This document shows, piece after piece, positions 44,190 to 52,298 of a stretch of 64,000 nt of DNA. The DNA comes from CAVXSP01 sp963764505 (GTDB taxonomy: Bacteria; Acidobacteriota; Vicinamibacteria; Vicinamibacterales; SCN-69-37): assembly GCA_963764505.1 (NCBI GenBank), contig CAVXSP010000001.1, positions 2,728,001-2,792,000 on the forward strand, given 5' to 3'. Below the pieces are notes generated by a model. The model was not told the DNA's origin and did not search any database. It saw nothing but the letters and a program-made list of their open reading frames with translations. The translations under genes and the position numbers were made by a program. The stretch's first letter is position 1; each line of letters opens with the position of its first letter.

Positions 44190-45674
44190 ATGTCGCGCGA
44201 AAGCTCCCCGATTATAGCGGACAGCCTCGACAGTCCAGCGGCGCGGCGCGTTGGCCGGATGGCCTTCGCGGCCGCCGCCGTGCTCGGCTCGGCCGCCGCG
44301 TGGCACTACGCGGTCGCGGGTCTCACGCTGAGCCACTATGACGCGCGCGCCCATCTGGTCGTCGCCCGCCGCGTCGTCGACAGTCTGACGCCCGGTTGGC
44401 GCCAACTGGGCGCCATCTGGCTGCCGCTGCCGCATCTGCTCAATCTGCTGCCCGTGCAGTGGGACTGGAGCTTCCAAACAGGATTCTCGGGCGTCGTCCT
44501 TTCCGTCGTCGCACTGGCACTCGGCCTCGCCTGTCTCAGCCGCTACCTGATGCGCCATGTCGGCTCGCCGGCCGTGGCCATCGTGACGCCCATCGTCGTC
44601 CTCGCGAACCCTGGCGTGCTCTATCTGCAGAGCACGCCGATGACCGAAGCGCTGCTCTTCGGACTCGCGTTCGGCGCGCTGCTCGCCGTCGACACGTGGG
44701 TCGCGCAGGGCCGCCCGCGCGACGCGCATCGAGCGGGGATCGTGATGGCGGCGTTGATGCTGACGCGGTACGAAGGGTGGCTGATCGTGGCGTCGCTCAC
44801 CGGCCTCGCATGGCTCCTGCGGCCCCGTCCGCGCCGCGGGTGGGTGTTCCTGGCGTGCTGGCCGGCCGTGGCCGTCGCAGGCTTCATGGGATTGAGCTAT
44901 GCGACGACGGGCGTCCTGCTCGCGACCGACGGCTTCTTCACGCCGAACAATCCCGCGCTCGGCCACCTGGGCGGCGCGCTCAGGCAGGTCGCGTCGACGA
45001 CCGAGCGGATCGCGGGTCCCATCGTGCTGCTGGCCGGCCTGGTCGGGGTGGGCGCGTCGCTTGCGCGCGCGCGCGCCACACGAGGGCGCTCGCTGCTGAT
45101 CCTCAGCCTGTTCGCGTCCGCCGTGCTGCCGCTCGTCGCCTTCTACGACGGACACCCGTACCGCGTGCGGTACATGGTGCCGCTCGCCGCCGCCGCGGCC
45201 GCCGCGAGCGGCGTGGCATTTTCGTTCGTTCCGAAGTCGGTGCGGGCCGTCGGCGCCTTCGCCCTGCTCGCCGCGGCTCTGGTCGTCAGGCCGCCGCTCT
45301 CCTCGTCTTCGCCAATGCTGGTGGAAGCGCAATGGGAAGTGCCGTACAGCGAGGGGCGCCGCACGGTGACAGCGTTCCTGCGCGACCACTACGACGGCAC
45401 GCCCATCCTGGCGAGCATGGGATCGCTGGCCCACTACATGCAGGAGACGGCCTCGATCGGCCTGTCACTCGACGACTTCCTGCACGAGGGCAACGGCGAT
45501 CTGTGGACGGACGCGCTCGCGTCGCCGCGCCTCTACGTGCGCTGGATCCTGATCGAGGAGAACGCGCGCGACGGAGGTCCGCTCGCCCGGCGCGCGTCGG
45601 CGGATCCGTCGTTCCTCGACGGATTCACGCGCGTCTCCGAGGGCGGCGGGGTCGCGCTCTATCGACGCCGCTGA
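44190..45674 (+). CDS. GT39/ArnT-like polytopic membrane glycosyltransferase
   Basis: A 494-residue protein with about 11 helices. After the first helix it has HYDARAHLVVARRVVDSLTPGW, in which HYD supplies the acidic residue of the GT-C catalytic loop, then GAIWLPLPHLLNLLPVQW, STPMTEALLFGLAFGAL and ATDGFFTPNNPALGHLGG. The C-terminal 110 residues are soluble with YDGTPILASMGSLAHYMQE. The family transfers polyprenyl-linked sugars in the periplasm. TACAAT at 44163-44168 is a possible -10 box. It overlaps no neighbour. Confidence 0.78.
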   Translation: MSRESSPIIADSLDSPAARRVGRMAFAAAAVLGSAAAWHYAVAGLTLSHYDARAHLVVARRVVDSLTPGWRQLGAIWLPLPHLLNLLPVQWDWSFQTGFSGVVLSVVALALGLACLSRYLMRHVGSPAVAIVTPIVVLANPGVLYLQSTPMTEALLFGLAFGALLAVDTWVAQGRPRDAHRAGIVMAALMLTRYEGWLIVASLTGLAWLLRPRPRRGWVFLACWPAVAVAGFMGLSYATTGVLLATDGFFTPNNPALGHLGGALRQVASTTERIAGPIVLLAGLVGVGASLARARATRGRSLLILSLFASAVLPLVAFYDGHPYRVRYMVPLAAAAAAASGVAFSFVPKSVRAVGAFALLAAALVVRPPLSSSSPMLVEAQWEVPYSEGRRTVTAFLRDHYDGTPILASMGSLAHYMQETASIGLSLDDFLHEGNGDLWTDALASPRLYVRWILIEENARDGGPLARRASADPSFLDGFTRVSEGGGVALYRRR

Positions 45675-45682
45675 GCGCTGCT

Positions 45683-45688
45683 TATAAT
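45683..45688 (+). promoter_or_regulatory. Candidate -10 box TATAAT upstream of the sedoheptulose-phosphate isomerase-like gene
   Basis: A perfect TATAAT lies nine bases past the preceding stop codon and 66 bases before the chosen start. No good -35 hexamer is seen at 16-18 bases. The leader between them holds short ATCGGTGATGGGTGATCGATG-like direct repeats. Confidence 0.4.
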
Positions 45689-45754
45689 GCGCCATTTGGT
45701 CATCAGCAATCCGCGATCGGTGATGGGTGATCGATGATGGAGGAGGCGCCGTCC

Positions 45755-46339
45755 ATGGAGTCCTGGGATGAGTATCGCGACACGCTGTCCGCCGTCCTCG
45801 AGCGGCTGGAGGTCACCGGACGCGACGGCGCGCCGCTCCGCCCGCCCGAGGCCTTCGAGCAGTGGGTGCGCCTCACGCACGAGGTCCACGATGCCGGCCG
45901 CTCGCTCTACTTCGTCGGCAACGGAGGGAGTGCGATGATCGCCAGCCACATGGCCGCCGACGCCACGAAGAACGGCGGCCTGCGCGGAATGGCCTTCAAC
46001 GACGCGGCCCTGCTCAGCGCGGTCAGCAACGACATCAGCTTCGAGGACGTCTTCGCCCTCCCGCTCTCCCGGCTGGGTCACGCGGGCGACCTGCTGATGA
46101 CCATCAGCAGCTCGGGCAACTCGCCGAACATCCTGCGCGCGCTCGAGACGGGCCGGCGCATCGGCATGCACATGGTCACGCTATCGGGCAAGAACGCACA
46201 GAACCGATCCCGCGCGCTGGGCGACCTGAACTTCTACCTGCCGGCGGACCGCTACGGATGGGTCGAGTGCGCTCACCAGCTGATCATTCACTACTGGTTC
46301 GACCAGTACCTCAACGTGTACGGGACGGGAGCGCTCTGA
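45755..46339 (+). CDS. SIS-domain sugar isomerase, GmhA (sedoheptulose 7-phosphate isomerase)-like
   Basis: A 194-residue protein of the phosphosugar isomerase fold. It has LYFVGNGGSAMIASHMAADATKN (split: VGNGGSA plus SHMAAD), the phosphate-binding TISSSGNSPNILRALETG and a C-terminal VECAHQLIIHYWFDQYLN. GmhA makes D-glycero-D-manno-heptose 7-phosphate for lipopolysaccharide or S-layer glycans. The start follows GGAGGAGG at 45739-45746 by eight bases, better than two upstream ATGs. No other heptose gene is in the window, so the name is by family only. Confidence 0.82.
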   Translation: MESWDEYRDTLSAVLERLEVTGRDGAPLRPPEAFEQWVRLTHEVHDAGRSLYFVGNGGSAMIASHMAADATKNGGLRGMAFNDAALLSAVSNDISFEDVFALPLSRLGHAGDLLMTISSSGNSPNILRALETGRRIGMHMVTLSGKNAQNRSRALGDLNFYLPADRYGWVECAHQLIIHYWFDQYLNVYGTGAL

Positions 46340-46384
46340 GCAACGGAGCAAGAGGCAATGACGTGCATGGCTCCATTGCGGAGA

Positions 46385-47143
46385 TCAGAATCGCACCAGC
46401 ACGCCGAAGTTGATGCTGTTGCCGCCCAGGTCGATCTTGTCGTCCAGGAAGTTGTGCGACAGGCCGCCCGTGTCTCCGACGCCGTGCTGGTAGCGCCATT
46501 CCGTCGTGAAGCCCCAGATGTCGCCGCTAATCGGCACGCGAAACCCGGCGAGCACGGCGGGTCCGATGGCCGTGCCGGTGGCGATGAACCGGTCGTTGAA
46601 GACCACGTAACTCCCGTCGGGCAGCGTCTGGTTGAAATCGATGAAGTCGCCTGATTCGGTATAGCGATAGTTCAACGCCGCCACGCCGACGCCGAAGTAC
46701 GGCTGGAAGGTGCCCGGATGCCCGGCGAGGAATCGCACGACGCCGGAGATGGGCACGACGCGGAGATGCAGCTCCTGACGAATCTCCGACCCGTCCGAGT
46801 TCGTGAAGCTCGCATACAGCGTGGGGCGCGTCCGCGAGTAGAACCCGACGCCGAACCCGGCCTCCAGATGGTCGCTGAAGGCGACCATCCATTCCCCGGA
46901 GACCTGGCCGCCCGTGAACTCGTCCTGGATGCACGATTCGAGGCGGGTCGCCCGGCACTTCGGGAAGTCGAGCTCGTCCAGATCCGCGACCAGGACATCG
47001 CCCGACGCGCGGCTGGAATAGCCCTTCGGGATGAACACGCCGCCGCTGAGCTGGAGGGACTGCACGATCTGGGCGGACGCGGGCGCCGCCAGAAGCACGA
47101 GTGCGAAGACCAGACCAGCCGATCGAAGCGTCATGCGCCGCAT
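46385..47143 (-). CDS. Predicted outer-membrane beta-barrel protein (OmpW/OmpA-like)
   Basis: A 252-residue exported protein: signal peptide LVFALVLLAAPASAQ, then strand-like stretches SLQLSGGVFIPKGY, EWMVAFSDHLEAGFGVGFYS, RVVPISGVVRFLAGHPG, FQPYFGVGVAALNYRYTES, GPAVLAGFRVPISGDIWGF and a last strand INFGVLVRF ending in Phe. This matches small eight- to ten-strand barrels in the OmpW/OprG size range. The start may be ATG 47143 or 47134. It is alone between the isomerase gene (convergent) and the IMPase-family gene. Confidence 0.72.
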   Translation of the reverse strand: MRRMTLRSAGLVFALVLLAAPASAQIVQSLQLSGGVFIPKGYSSRASGDVLVADLDELDFPKCRATRLESCIQDEFTGGQVSGEWMVAFSDHLEAGFGVGFYSRTRPTLYASFTNSDGSEIRQELHLRVVPISGVVRFLAGHPGTFQPYFGVGVAALNYRYTESGDFIDFNQTLPDGSYVVFNDRFIATGTAIGPAVLAGFRVPISGDIWGFTTEWRYQHGVGDTGGLSHNFLDDKIDLGGNSINFGVLVRF

Positions 47144-47247
47144 GGACGAACCCTCCTGCGTCTTCTGGTCAGCAGAATTGGTGCCAAGGCGCGACGCGCG
47201 GTTTGCAGGCGCTGCCGGCGCGGACGGCCGCGCCGGCTGTCATCTAC

Positions 47248-48051
47248 TCAAGTCACCCGGCCTTCTGCCCGCGCAATCGCGTCGACGATGGCGTCGTGGA
47301 GCACGCTGTTCGAGGCCACGATCTGGCCCCGGCTCATGTCGAACGGGCCGTTCCGGTAGTCGGTGATTCGCCCGCCGGCCTCCTCGACCAGCAGACCTGC
47401 CGCGGCCATGTCCCAGGGATGCAGCTTCTCCTCCCAGAAGCCGTCCAGCCGCCCCGCGGCGACGTAGCAGAGGTCGAGCGCAGCGGAGCCGAGGCGCCGG
47501 ATGCCTTGAGCCTCTCCGAGCAGTGCGTCGAACAGATCCACCAGGTGCTGTCGTTCTTCCCCCACCGTGTACGGGAAGCCGGTGCAGAGCAACGCGTCGA
47601 CGAGTTGCCGGCAGTCCGAGACGCGGAGCGGCGTCCCGTTCAGCCGGGCGCCGCCGTCCCGCTCCGCGGTGAACAGCTCCTCGGCGACCGGATCGTAGAC
47701 CACGCCGACGGCGACGCGGCCGTCGATTTCGAGGGCGATCGAGCAGCAGAACAGCGCGAGGCCGTGGGCGAAGTTGGTCGTCCCGTCGATGGGATCGATG
47801 ATCCAGCGGTGCCGCACGTCGCGGCCGGCCGAGCCGCTTCCCTGCTCCTCGCCCAGGACGGAATGGCCCGGGAAGCGCGAGGCGATCAGCCGGCGGAACT
47901 CGCGCTCGACCTCCAGGTCCGCAGCGGTCACGAGGTCGATCCGGCCCTTCTTGTCGACGACGACATCCTGGCGGAAATACCGGAGCTGAATGCGGCCGGC
48001 CGCCAGCGCCGCCTCGACCGCGGTGGCCAGGTACACGGGGTCGGGCGTCAC
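47248..48051 (-). CDS. Inositol monophosphatase family protein
   Basis: A 267-residue enzyme of the IMPase/FBPase fold, which removes phosphate from inositol phosphates, sugar phosphates or PAP using Mg2+. The metal sites are GHSVLGEEQGSG and WIIDPIDGTTNFAHGL (D-P-I-D-G-T), and the C-terminal site HPWDMAAAGLLVEEAGG. The GTG start overlaps the stop of an RsbW-like kinase gene (GTGA). SuhB-type enzymes also act on ribosome assembly in other bacteria; which role applies is unknown. Confidence 0.92.
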   Translation of the reverse strand: MTPDPVYLATAVEAALAAGRIQLRYFRQDVVVDKKGRIDLVTAADLEVEREFRRLIASRFPGHSVLGEEQGSGSAGRDVRHRWIIDPIDGTTNFAHGLALFCCSIALEIDGRVAVGVVYDPVAEELFTAERDGGARLNGTPLRVSDCRQLVDALLCTGFPYTVGEERQHLVDLFDALLGEAQGIRRLGSAALDLCYVAAGRLDGFWEEKLHPWDMAAAGLLVEEAGGRITDYRNGPFDMSRGQIVASNSVLHDAIVDAIARAEGRVT

Positions 48052-48485
48052 GAGGTCAGTTTCTTGCTCATGCGGACGACGGTGCCGCCTTCCGGACGGC
48101 GCTCGATCGAGACGTCGTCCATGAAGTTGCGCATGAAGAAGATGCCGCGGCCGCTCGCCTTCAGGATGTTCTCGGGCGCCAGCGGGTCGCCGATCGCGGA
48201 CGGGTCGAATCCCTCGCCCTCGTCCGAGACGGCCACGACGAGCCGTTCGGCGCGGCTCCGCGGCTCGAGCGTGAACTCGACCGTGACGTGTTTGCGCCGG
48301 TCCTCGCGATTGCCGTGCTTGATCGCGTTGATCACCGATTCGCGAACGGCCACGCTCACCCAGTGCACGCCATCGTCGTCCAGCCCGGCCAGCGAGGACA
48401 GCCGATCGCTCAACAGCTGCACGAGATCGAGCCACTCGAATGCGCTCGGGAGTTCGAGACGAATGAAATGACCGTCCGCGGTCAT
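48048..48485 (-). CDS. RsbW/SpoIIAB-like anti-sigma serine kinase (HATPase_c_2)
   Basis: A 145-residue GHKL ATPase of the anti-sigma factor type. Motifs: SVAVRESVINAIKHGNREDR (N box), VVAVSDEGEGFDPSAI (G1 box DEGEGF) and LKASGRGIFFMRNFMD (G2 box GRGIFFM). Members phosphorylate an STAS-domain anti-anti-sigma factor and so control partner switching. No STAS protein or PP2C phosphatase lies beside it; overlapping with an inositol phosphatase-family gene is unusual. The ATG used lacks a clear ribosome site; the start may lie slightly downstream. Confidence 0.87.
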   Translation of the reverse strand: MTADGHFIRLELPSAFEWLDLVQLLSDRLSSLAGLDDDGVHWVSVAVRESVINAIKHGNREDRRKHVTVEFTLEPRSRAERLVVAVSDEGEGFDPSAIGDPLAPENILKASGRGIFFMRNFMDDVSIERRPEGGTVVRMSKKLTS

Positions 48486-48599
48486 GCGCGCGAAGTAAGT
48501 AACACACTTTCCGCCCGGGACGCCACTCCCGTGCGCCCGGGGCCACGCTCGGGAAAGGAGAAAGTCGGCCGTGCGGCTGATAAGCTGTTCCGCTTGAAG

Positions 48600-49895
48600 A
48601 TGTCGCGACACGTGCTGCAAGTCCATCCGGCGCGCGCCGTGCGGGGAGTCCTCCGCGTGCCCGGTGACAAGTCCATCTCCCATCGCTTCGCCCTGATCGG
48701 CGCCATCGCGCGCGGCACCACGTCGGTGACGCACCTGGCGCCGGGGGCCGACGTGGCCGCGACGGTGGAATGCCTGCGGGCGCTCGGCGTGCCAATCGAG
48801 ACCGACGGCCGTGGCGCCCTGCGCGTGGAGGGCCGCGGCCCGAGAGGCCTGCAGGCGCCGACCCGCCCGCTCGACGCCGCCAACTCCGGGACGACGATGC
48901 GGCTGTTGTCGGGACTCCTCGCCGCCCATCCGTTCCATGCGACGCTCGTCGGCGATGCCTCGCTCTCGCGCCGCCCGATGAAGCGCGTGATCGATCCGCT
49001 CACCGCCATGGGGGCGCGTATCCGGTCTCACGACGGCCGGGCGCCGCTCGAAATCGATGGCGGAGACCTGACCGGCATCGAGTGGCGCACGCCGGTCGCC
49101 AGCGCCCAGATCAAGAGCGCGATTCTGCTCGCCGGCCTGAACGCGCGCGGCGTGACCACCGTCCACGAGCCGCTCGCCACGCGCGATCACACCGAACGCA
49201 TGTTCCGTGCCTTCGGAGTCGCCATCGCGGTCGAAGGCCTGCGCTGCGCCGTGCAAGGCGGTCAGGAGCCGGTGGCGCCCGCCGGGACCATCGAGATCCC
49301 GGGCGATCCGTCGTCAGCCGCGATCTGGGCCGCCGCCGCGGCGGCCCTCCCGGGATCGTCCGTGCGCCTCGAACACGTGTGCCTGAATCCGCAGCGCGCC
49401 GGGTTCATCCGAGCGCTGGAGAAGATGGGCGCGTCGATCGCGATCGAGGAGGCCCACGAGGTGTCCGGCGAACCGGTCGCCACACTGGAGGTCAGGCATC
49501 AGGGCAATGGGGAGACGTCTCTCGGCGCCGCGGACGTCCCGGCCCTGATCGACGAGCTGCCGGTGCTCGCCGCCCGCGCGGCGCTGGGCGGCCGGCTGGA
49601 GGTGACGGGGGCGGCGGAACTGCGCGTCAAGGAGAGCGATCGCATCAGCGCGCTGGTCGCGGGACTCCAGACGCTCGGCGTCGACGCGCAGGAGCTGCCG
49701 GACGGATTCGTCATCGTCGGCGACGGCCAGCCGCGAGGCGGAGCCGTCGACGCACTCGGCGACCACCGCCTCGTCATGGCGTTCACCATTGTCGGCCTGG
49801 GGGCCTCCGGTCCGACGACGATCGAGGGCGCGGAGGCCGTGGCGGTGTCCTATCCGCGCTTCGAGGCGGACCTGGCCGCCCTCGTGCAGGCGTGA
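48600..49895 (+). CDS. aroA: 3-phosphoshikimate 1-carboxyvinyltransferase (EPSP synthase)
   Basis: AroA joins phosphoenolpyruvate to shikimate 3-phosphate in the chorismate pathway. The 431-residue product has GVLRVPGDKSISHRFALIG, LDAANSGTTMRLLSGLLA, LSRRPMKRVIDPLTAMGA, QIKSAILLAGLNARGVT, ATRDHTERMFRAFGV, RVKESDRISALVAGL and DHRLVMAFTIVGL, all expected for the enolpyruvyl transferase fold. Length is normal. It is followed 30 bases later by aroK, the preceding step of the pathway, so the pair is probably an operon. No strong ribosome site precedes the ATG. Confidence 0.96.
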   Translation: MSRHVLQVHPARAVRGVLRVPGDKSISHRFALIGAIARGTTSVTHLAPGADVAATVECLRALGVPIETDGRGALRVEGRGPRGLQAPTRPLDAANSGTTMRLLSGLLAAHPFHATLVGDASLSRRPMKRVIDPLTAMGARIRSHDGRAPLEIDGGDLTGIEWRTPVASAQIKSAILLAGLNARGVTTVHEPLATRDHTERMFRAFGVAIAVEGLRCAVQGGQEPVAPAGTIEIPGDPSSAAIWAAAAAALPGSSVRLEHVCLNPQRAGFIRALEKMGASIAIEEAHEVSGEPVATLEVRHQGNGETSLGAADVPALIDELPVLAARAALGGRLEVTGAAELRVKESDRISALVAGLQTLGVDAQELPDGFVIVGDGQPRGGAVDALGDHRLVMAFTIVGLGASGPTTIEGAEAVAVSYPRFEADLAALVQA

Positions 49896-49925
49896 CGACG
49901 CGCCGCCGCGAGTGAGCCCGCGCCC

Positions 49926-50438
49926 ATGGACGTCGACAAGATCTACCTGGTGGGATTCATGGGCTGCGGCAAGAGCACGATCGCCCGTGCCCTGGCGGCG
50001 CGGCTCCGCTGGCAGTCCGAGGACATCGACGACCTGATCGAACGACGCGAGCGGAAGACCATCGCCGAGATCTTCGCCCGACACGGCGAGCCGTACTTCC
50101 GGTCCGTGGAGCGGGAGATCCTCGGACTGCTGCAGCCGCTGCGGCACGTCGTCGTCGCGACCGGCGGCGGGACGTTTGCCGATCCGGAGAACCGGACCGC
50201 CATCAACCTGGATGGCGTGTCCGTGTGGATCGACGTCCCGCTCACGGATCTGCTCCGCCGGATTCCCCTCGACGGTCGCCGCCCGCTGGCCGCGAACCGG
50301 CCCGAGCTCGAGCGGCTCTTCCTCGCGCGGTCCGAGAGCTACCGGCTGGCGCACATCCGGGTGAACGCCGGTCGCGCGTCGGTCACGGCCATCGTGGATC
50401 GGATTCTCGAGACGCTGGCCCAGCTGCCGCAGCCATGA
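49926..50438 (+). CDS. aroK: Shikimate kinase
   Basis: AroK phosphorylates shikimate, producing the substrate of AroA. The 170-residue product has the Walker A IYLVGFMGCGKSTIARALA, the shikimate-binding EDIDDLIERRERKTIAEIF, REILGLLQPLRHVVVATGGG and the lid RIPLDGRRPLAANRPELERLF with the conserved Arg. Length is typical. It is 30 bases after aroA and precedes the phosphoesterase gene; the following gap holds GCCCATAGCCTAGAG repeat-like sequence. Confidence 0.96.
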   Translation: MDVDKIYLVGFMGCGKSTIARALAARLRWQSEDIDDLIERRERKTIAEIFARHGEPYFRSVEREILGLLQPLRHVVVATGGGTFADPENRTAINLDGVSVWIDVPLTDLLRRIPLDGRRPLAANRPELERLFLARSESYRLAHIRVNAGRASVTAIVDRILETLAQLPQP

Positions 50439-50454
50439 CCCCGAGTCACGGCCC

Positions 50455-50475
50455 ATAGAGCCCATAGCCTAGAGC
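50455..50475. repeat. Short intergenic AGCCCATAGCCTAGAG motif
   Basis: CCCATAGAGCCCATAGCCTAG lies between aroK and the phosphoesterase gene. A near copy, AGCCCATAGCCTGGAG, occurs between the thiolase and dehydrogenase genes at 60577-60592. Both sit in short same-strand gaps. Its role, if any, is unknown. Confidence 0.5.
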
Positions 50476-50488
50476 CCGCCGTCCGACC

Positions 50489-51217
50489 ATGCGCTACCTC
50501 GTCCTGAGCGATATCCACGCGAACCTCCAGGCGCTCGACGCCGTGCTCGCCGACTCGGCGACGCTGGGCTACGACGCGGCGCTGGTGCTGGGGGATCTCG
50601 TGGGCTACGGCGGGGATCCCGCGGCCGTGATCGACAGAATCTTTGCGCTCGAGCCCGCCGCGATGATTCGCGGCAATCACGACAAGCTCTGCACGGGGCT
50701 CGACGATCCATCGAACTTCAACGATGAAGCGCGGCAGGCGATCGCGTGGACGGCTGACACGCTCGGCGCCGCAGACATGGCGCGTCTGGCCGCGCTGCCG
50801 AAAGGCCCCATGCCGGTCGAAGACGGCGTTCTCATCTGCCACGGCGCGCCGGACGACGAAGACCACTACATCCTCGGGCCCGAGGACGCCCGCCGGGCGA
50901 TGAAGCAGTCGGCGGCCCGCCTCTGCCTGTTCGGTCACACCCACCGGCCGGCCGCGTTCGGGTCCGTGACCGTGGAGCGATCCACCCGCCGCTCCGTGGA
51001 GCTGCGGCTGTTCCCGGGGGGGCGCGCCCTCATCAACGTCGGATCGGTCGGCCAGCCGCGCGACCACGATCCTCGGGCGGCGTACGGCATCGTCGACACC
51101 GATGCCGACACCGTTCTCGTGCGGCGGGTCGAGTACGACGTCGCCGGCGCGCAGGCGCGGATTCTCCGGGCCGGCCTGCCGGCCATGCTGGCGGAGCGCC
51201 TGGCGGTCGGGCAGTGA
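50489..51217 (+). CDS. Calcineurin-like metallophosphoesterase (YfcE/Ycd-type)
   Basis: A 242-residue cytoplasmic phosphoesterase with all five metal motifs: SDIHANLQAL (D-x-H), GDLVGYGG, RGNHDKLC, LICHGAPDDEDHYI and LFGHTHRPAAF. Two metal ions would be bound by these His and Asp residues. Substrate (phosphodiesters or nucleotides) is not evident. The product ends LAERLAVGQ, and the stop is one base before the convergent stop of the 52-residue gene. Confidence 0.9.
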   Translation: MRYLVLSDIHANLQALDAVLADSATLGYDAALVLGDLVGYGGDPAAVIDRIFALEPAAMIRGNHDKLCTGLDDPSNFNDEARQAIAWTADTLGAADMARLAALPKGPMPVEDGVLICHGAPDDEDHYILGPEDARRAMKQSAARLCLFGHTHRPAAFGSVTVERSTRRSVELRLFPGGRALINVGSVGQPRDHDPRAAYGIVDTDADTVLVRRVEYDVAGAQARILRAGLPAMLAERLAVGQ

Positions 51218-51218
51218 G

Positions 51219-51377
51219 CTAGGCCCGCCCCGTCCCGCTGCGGCGCTCGCGCTCCTCGCGTCGCTTGAGCTCCGCCATGTAGGCGTCCCGGGCCGCGCGC
51301 GACCCGAGAATCCATCCGATCACGACGCCGAGCAGGAGGACGGCCGGGATGAAGATGAAGTGACTGGAAGGAGGCAT
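51219..51377 (-). CDS. 52-residue single-pass membrane protein at the end of the ccm operon (hypothetical)
   Basis: A small protein MPPSSHFIFIPAVLLLGVVI (first 20 residues) with one predicted helix (about residues 7-25) and a strongly basic C-terminal helix (AYMAELKRREERERR). Its ATG is one base after the ccmD-like stop, the same tight spacing used for ccmB, ccmC and ccmD, so it is the last gene of the operon. The topology resembles CcmD. It is short enough to be missed by gene callers. A role in heme-exporter assembly is inference. Confidence 0.72.
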   Translation of the reverse strand: MPPSSHFIFIPAVLLLGVVIGWILGSRAARDAYMAELKRREERERRSGTGRA

Positions 51378-51378
51378 T

Positions 51379-51627
51379 TCACTTTCGGCTGAGTTCCCTC
51401 AGCTCGCGCTCGACTCTCGCGATGCGCCGCCAGAGCAGCAGCGCGTAGACGAGGACGGCGGCCCATGCGAAGGCGTAGGCGCCGTAGAGCAGCGGTGCGG
51501 AGGGAAGCTCCTGCCGCTGGACGGTGTCGGCCGGCACGAACTGGTTCTGGGCCTCCTGCGCGATCGTGACGGTGGTCAGGGTCACGAGTCCGATCGCCAC
51601 GATCCACCAGCGCTTCAGCCACGCCAC
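51379..51627 (-). CDS. ccmD: CcmD-family heme exporter subunit
   Basis: An 82-residue protein with an N-terminal helix or signal (WWIVAIGLVTLTTVTIAQ) and a second helix LLYGAYAFAWAAVLVYALLLW followed by a basic RRIARVERELRELSRK tail. The GAYAF(A/V)W and trailing RR..RVE pattern is the CcmD signature; CcmD binds CcmABC and helps release holo-CcmE. It lies directly after ccmC. Confidence 0.82.
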   Translation of the reverse strand: MAWLKRWWIVAIGLVTLTTVTIAQEAQNQFVPADTVQRQELPSAPLLYGAYAFAWAAVLVYALLLWRRIARVERELRELSRK

Positions 51628-51628
51628 G

Positions 51629-52297
51629 TCAGTCCTCCAGGGCGAGATAGGCCTCTTCGAGCGTTGCCGTGAGACGTGCCAGCCGGACGCGGATCAGGAG
51701 GAGACCGGTGTAGAGACACAGGAATTCGACGAGGCACCACAGGACGGGGCGCAGCATCGACGGCGGCAGCGACGGCAGCACCGAGGTCAGCGGGTGCATC
51801 GTGCGCCACAGATTGACGGACCAGTACACGAACGGCACGAGAGCCATCCCGAAGATGCTCACGGCCGCTGCGAGCATCTCGGATCCAGGGCCGCCGAACC
51901 GTCGGAGCATGAGATACGAGACGAACACCATCCACATCACCAGGCTGCTCGTCAGCCGGGCGTCCCAGACCCACCAGGCGCCCCACGCTTTGCGGGCCCA
52001 GAGCGGACCGGTGACGAGCGTAATCAGCCCGCTGAGGATGGCGATCTCCGCCGCGGCGAGCGCGACCCGGTCGGCCGTCGGATTCCGGGTCACCAGGAAG
52101 GCGACGCTGGCGATCCCGCAGACGAAGCCGAACAGGAGGAACGAGATCGCGGACGGGAAATGGAAGTAGAAGATCTTCGAGACGACGCCCATCGACTCCT
52201 CGAACGGGGACGCTCGAAGGATGAACGGCGTGGGCACGAACATCGCGAGGGCGACGCCGAGCAGCACGGGGACCGCGATCTGGCGACGTTGAGACAT
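51629..52297 (-). CDS. ccmC: Heme exporter protein CcmC
   Basis: A 222-residue, six-helix membrane protein of the heme-handling family. The tryptophan-rich WWD motif is WGAWWVWDARLTSSLVMW (about residues 110-127); flanking His residues (FYFHFPSAISFL; RTMHPLTSVL) are the expected heme ligands. CcmC loads heme onto CcmE. The start codon lies one base after the ccmB stop. Confidence 0.93.
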   Translation of the reverse strand: MSQRRQIAVPVLLGVALAMFVPTPFILRASPFEESMGVVSKIFYFHFPSAISFLLFGFVCGIASVAFLVTRNPTADRVALAAAEIAILSGLITLVTGPLWARKAWGAWWVWDARLTSSLVMWMVFVSYLMLRRFGGPGSEMLAAAVSIFGMALVPFVYWSVNLWRTMHPLTSVLPSLPPSMLRPVLWCLVEFLCLYTGLLLIRVRLARLTATLEEAYLALED

Positions 52298-52298
52298 C

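Noticed and set aside
43479..45434. 651-codon minus-strand ORF over the VTT and GT39-like genes
   Set aside because: Charged, Gln/Arg/His-rich antisense shadow of two membrane protein genes.
45734..46339. Upstream ATGs (45734, 45737) as start of the GmhA-like gene
   Set aside because: They lie within or before the GGAGGAGG ribosome site, which is correctly spaced only for ATG 45755.
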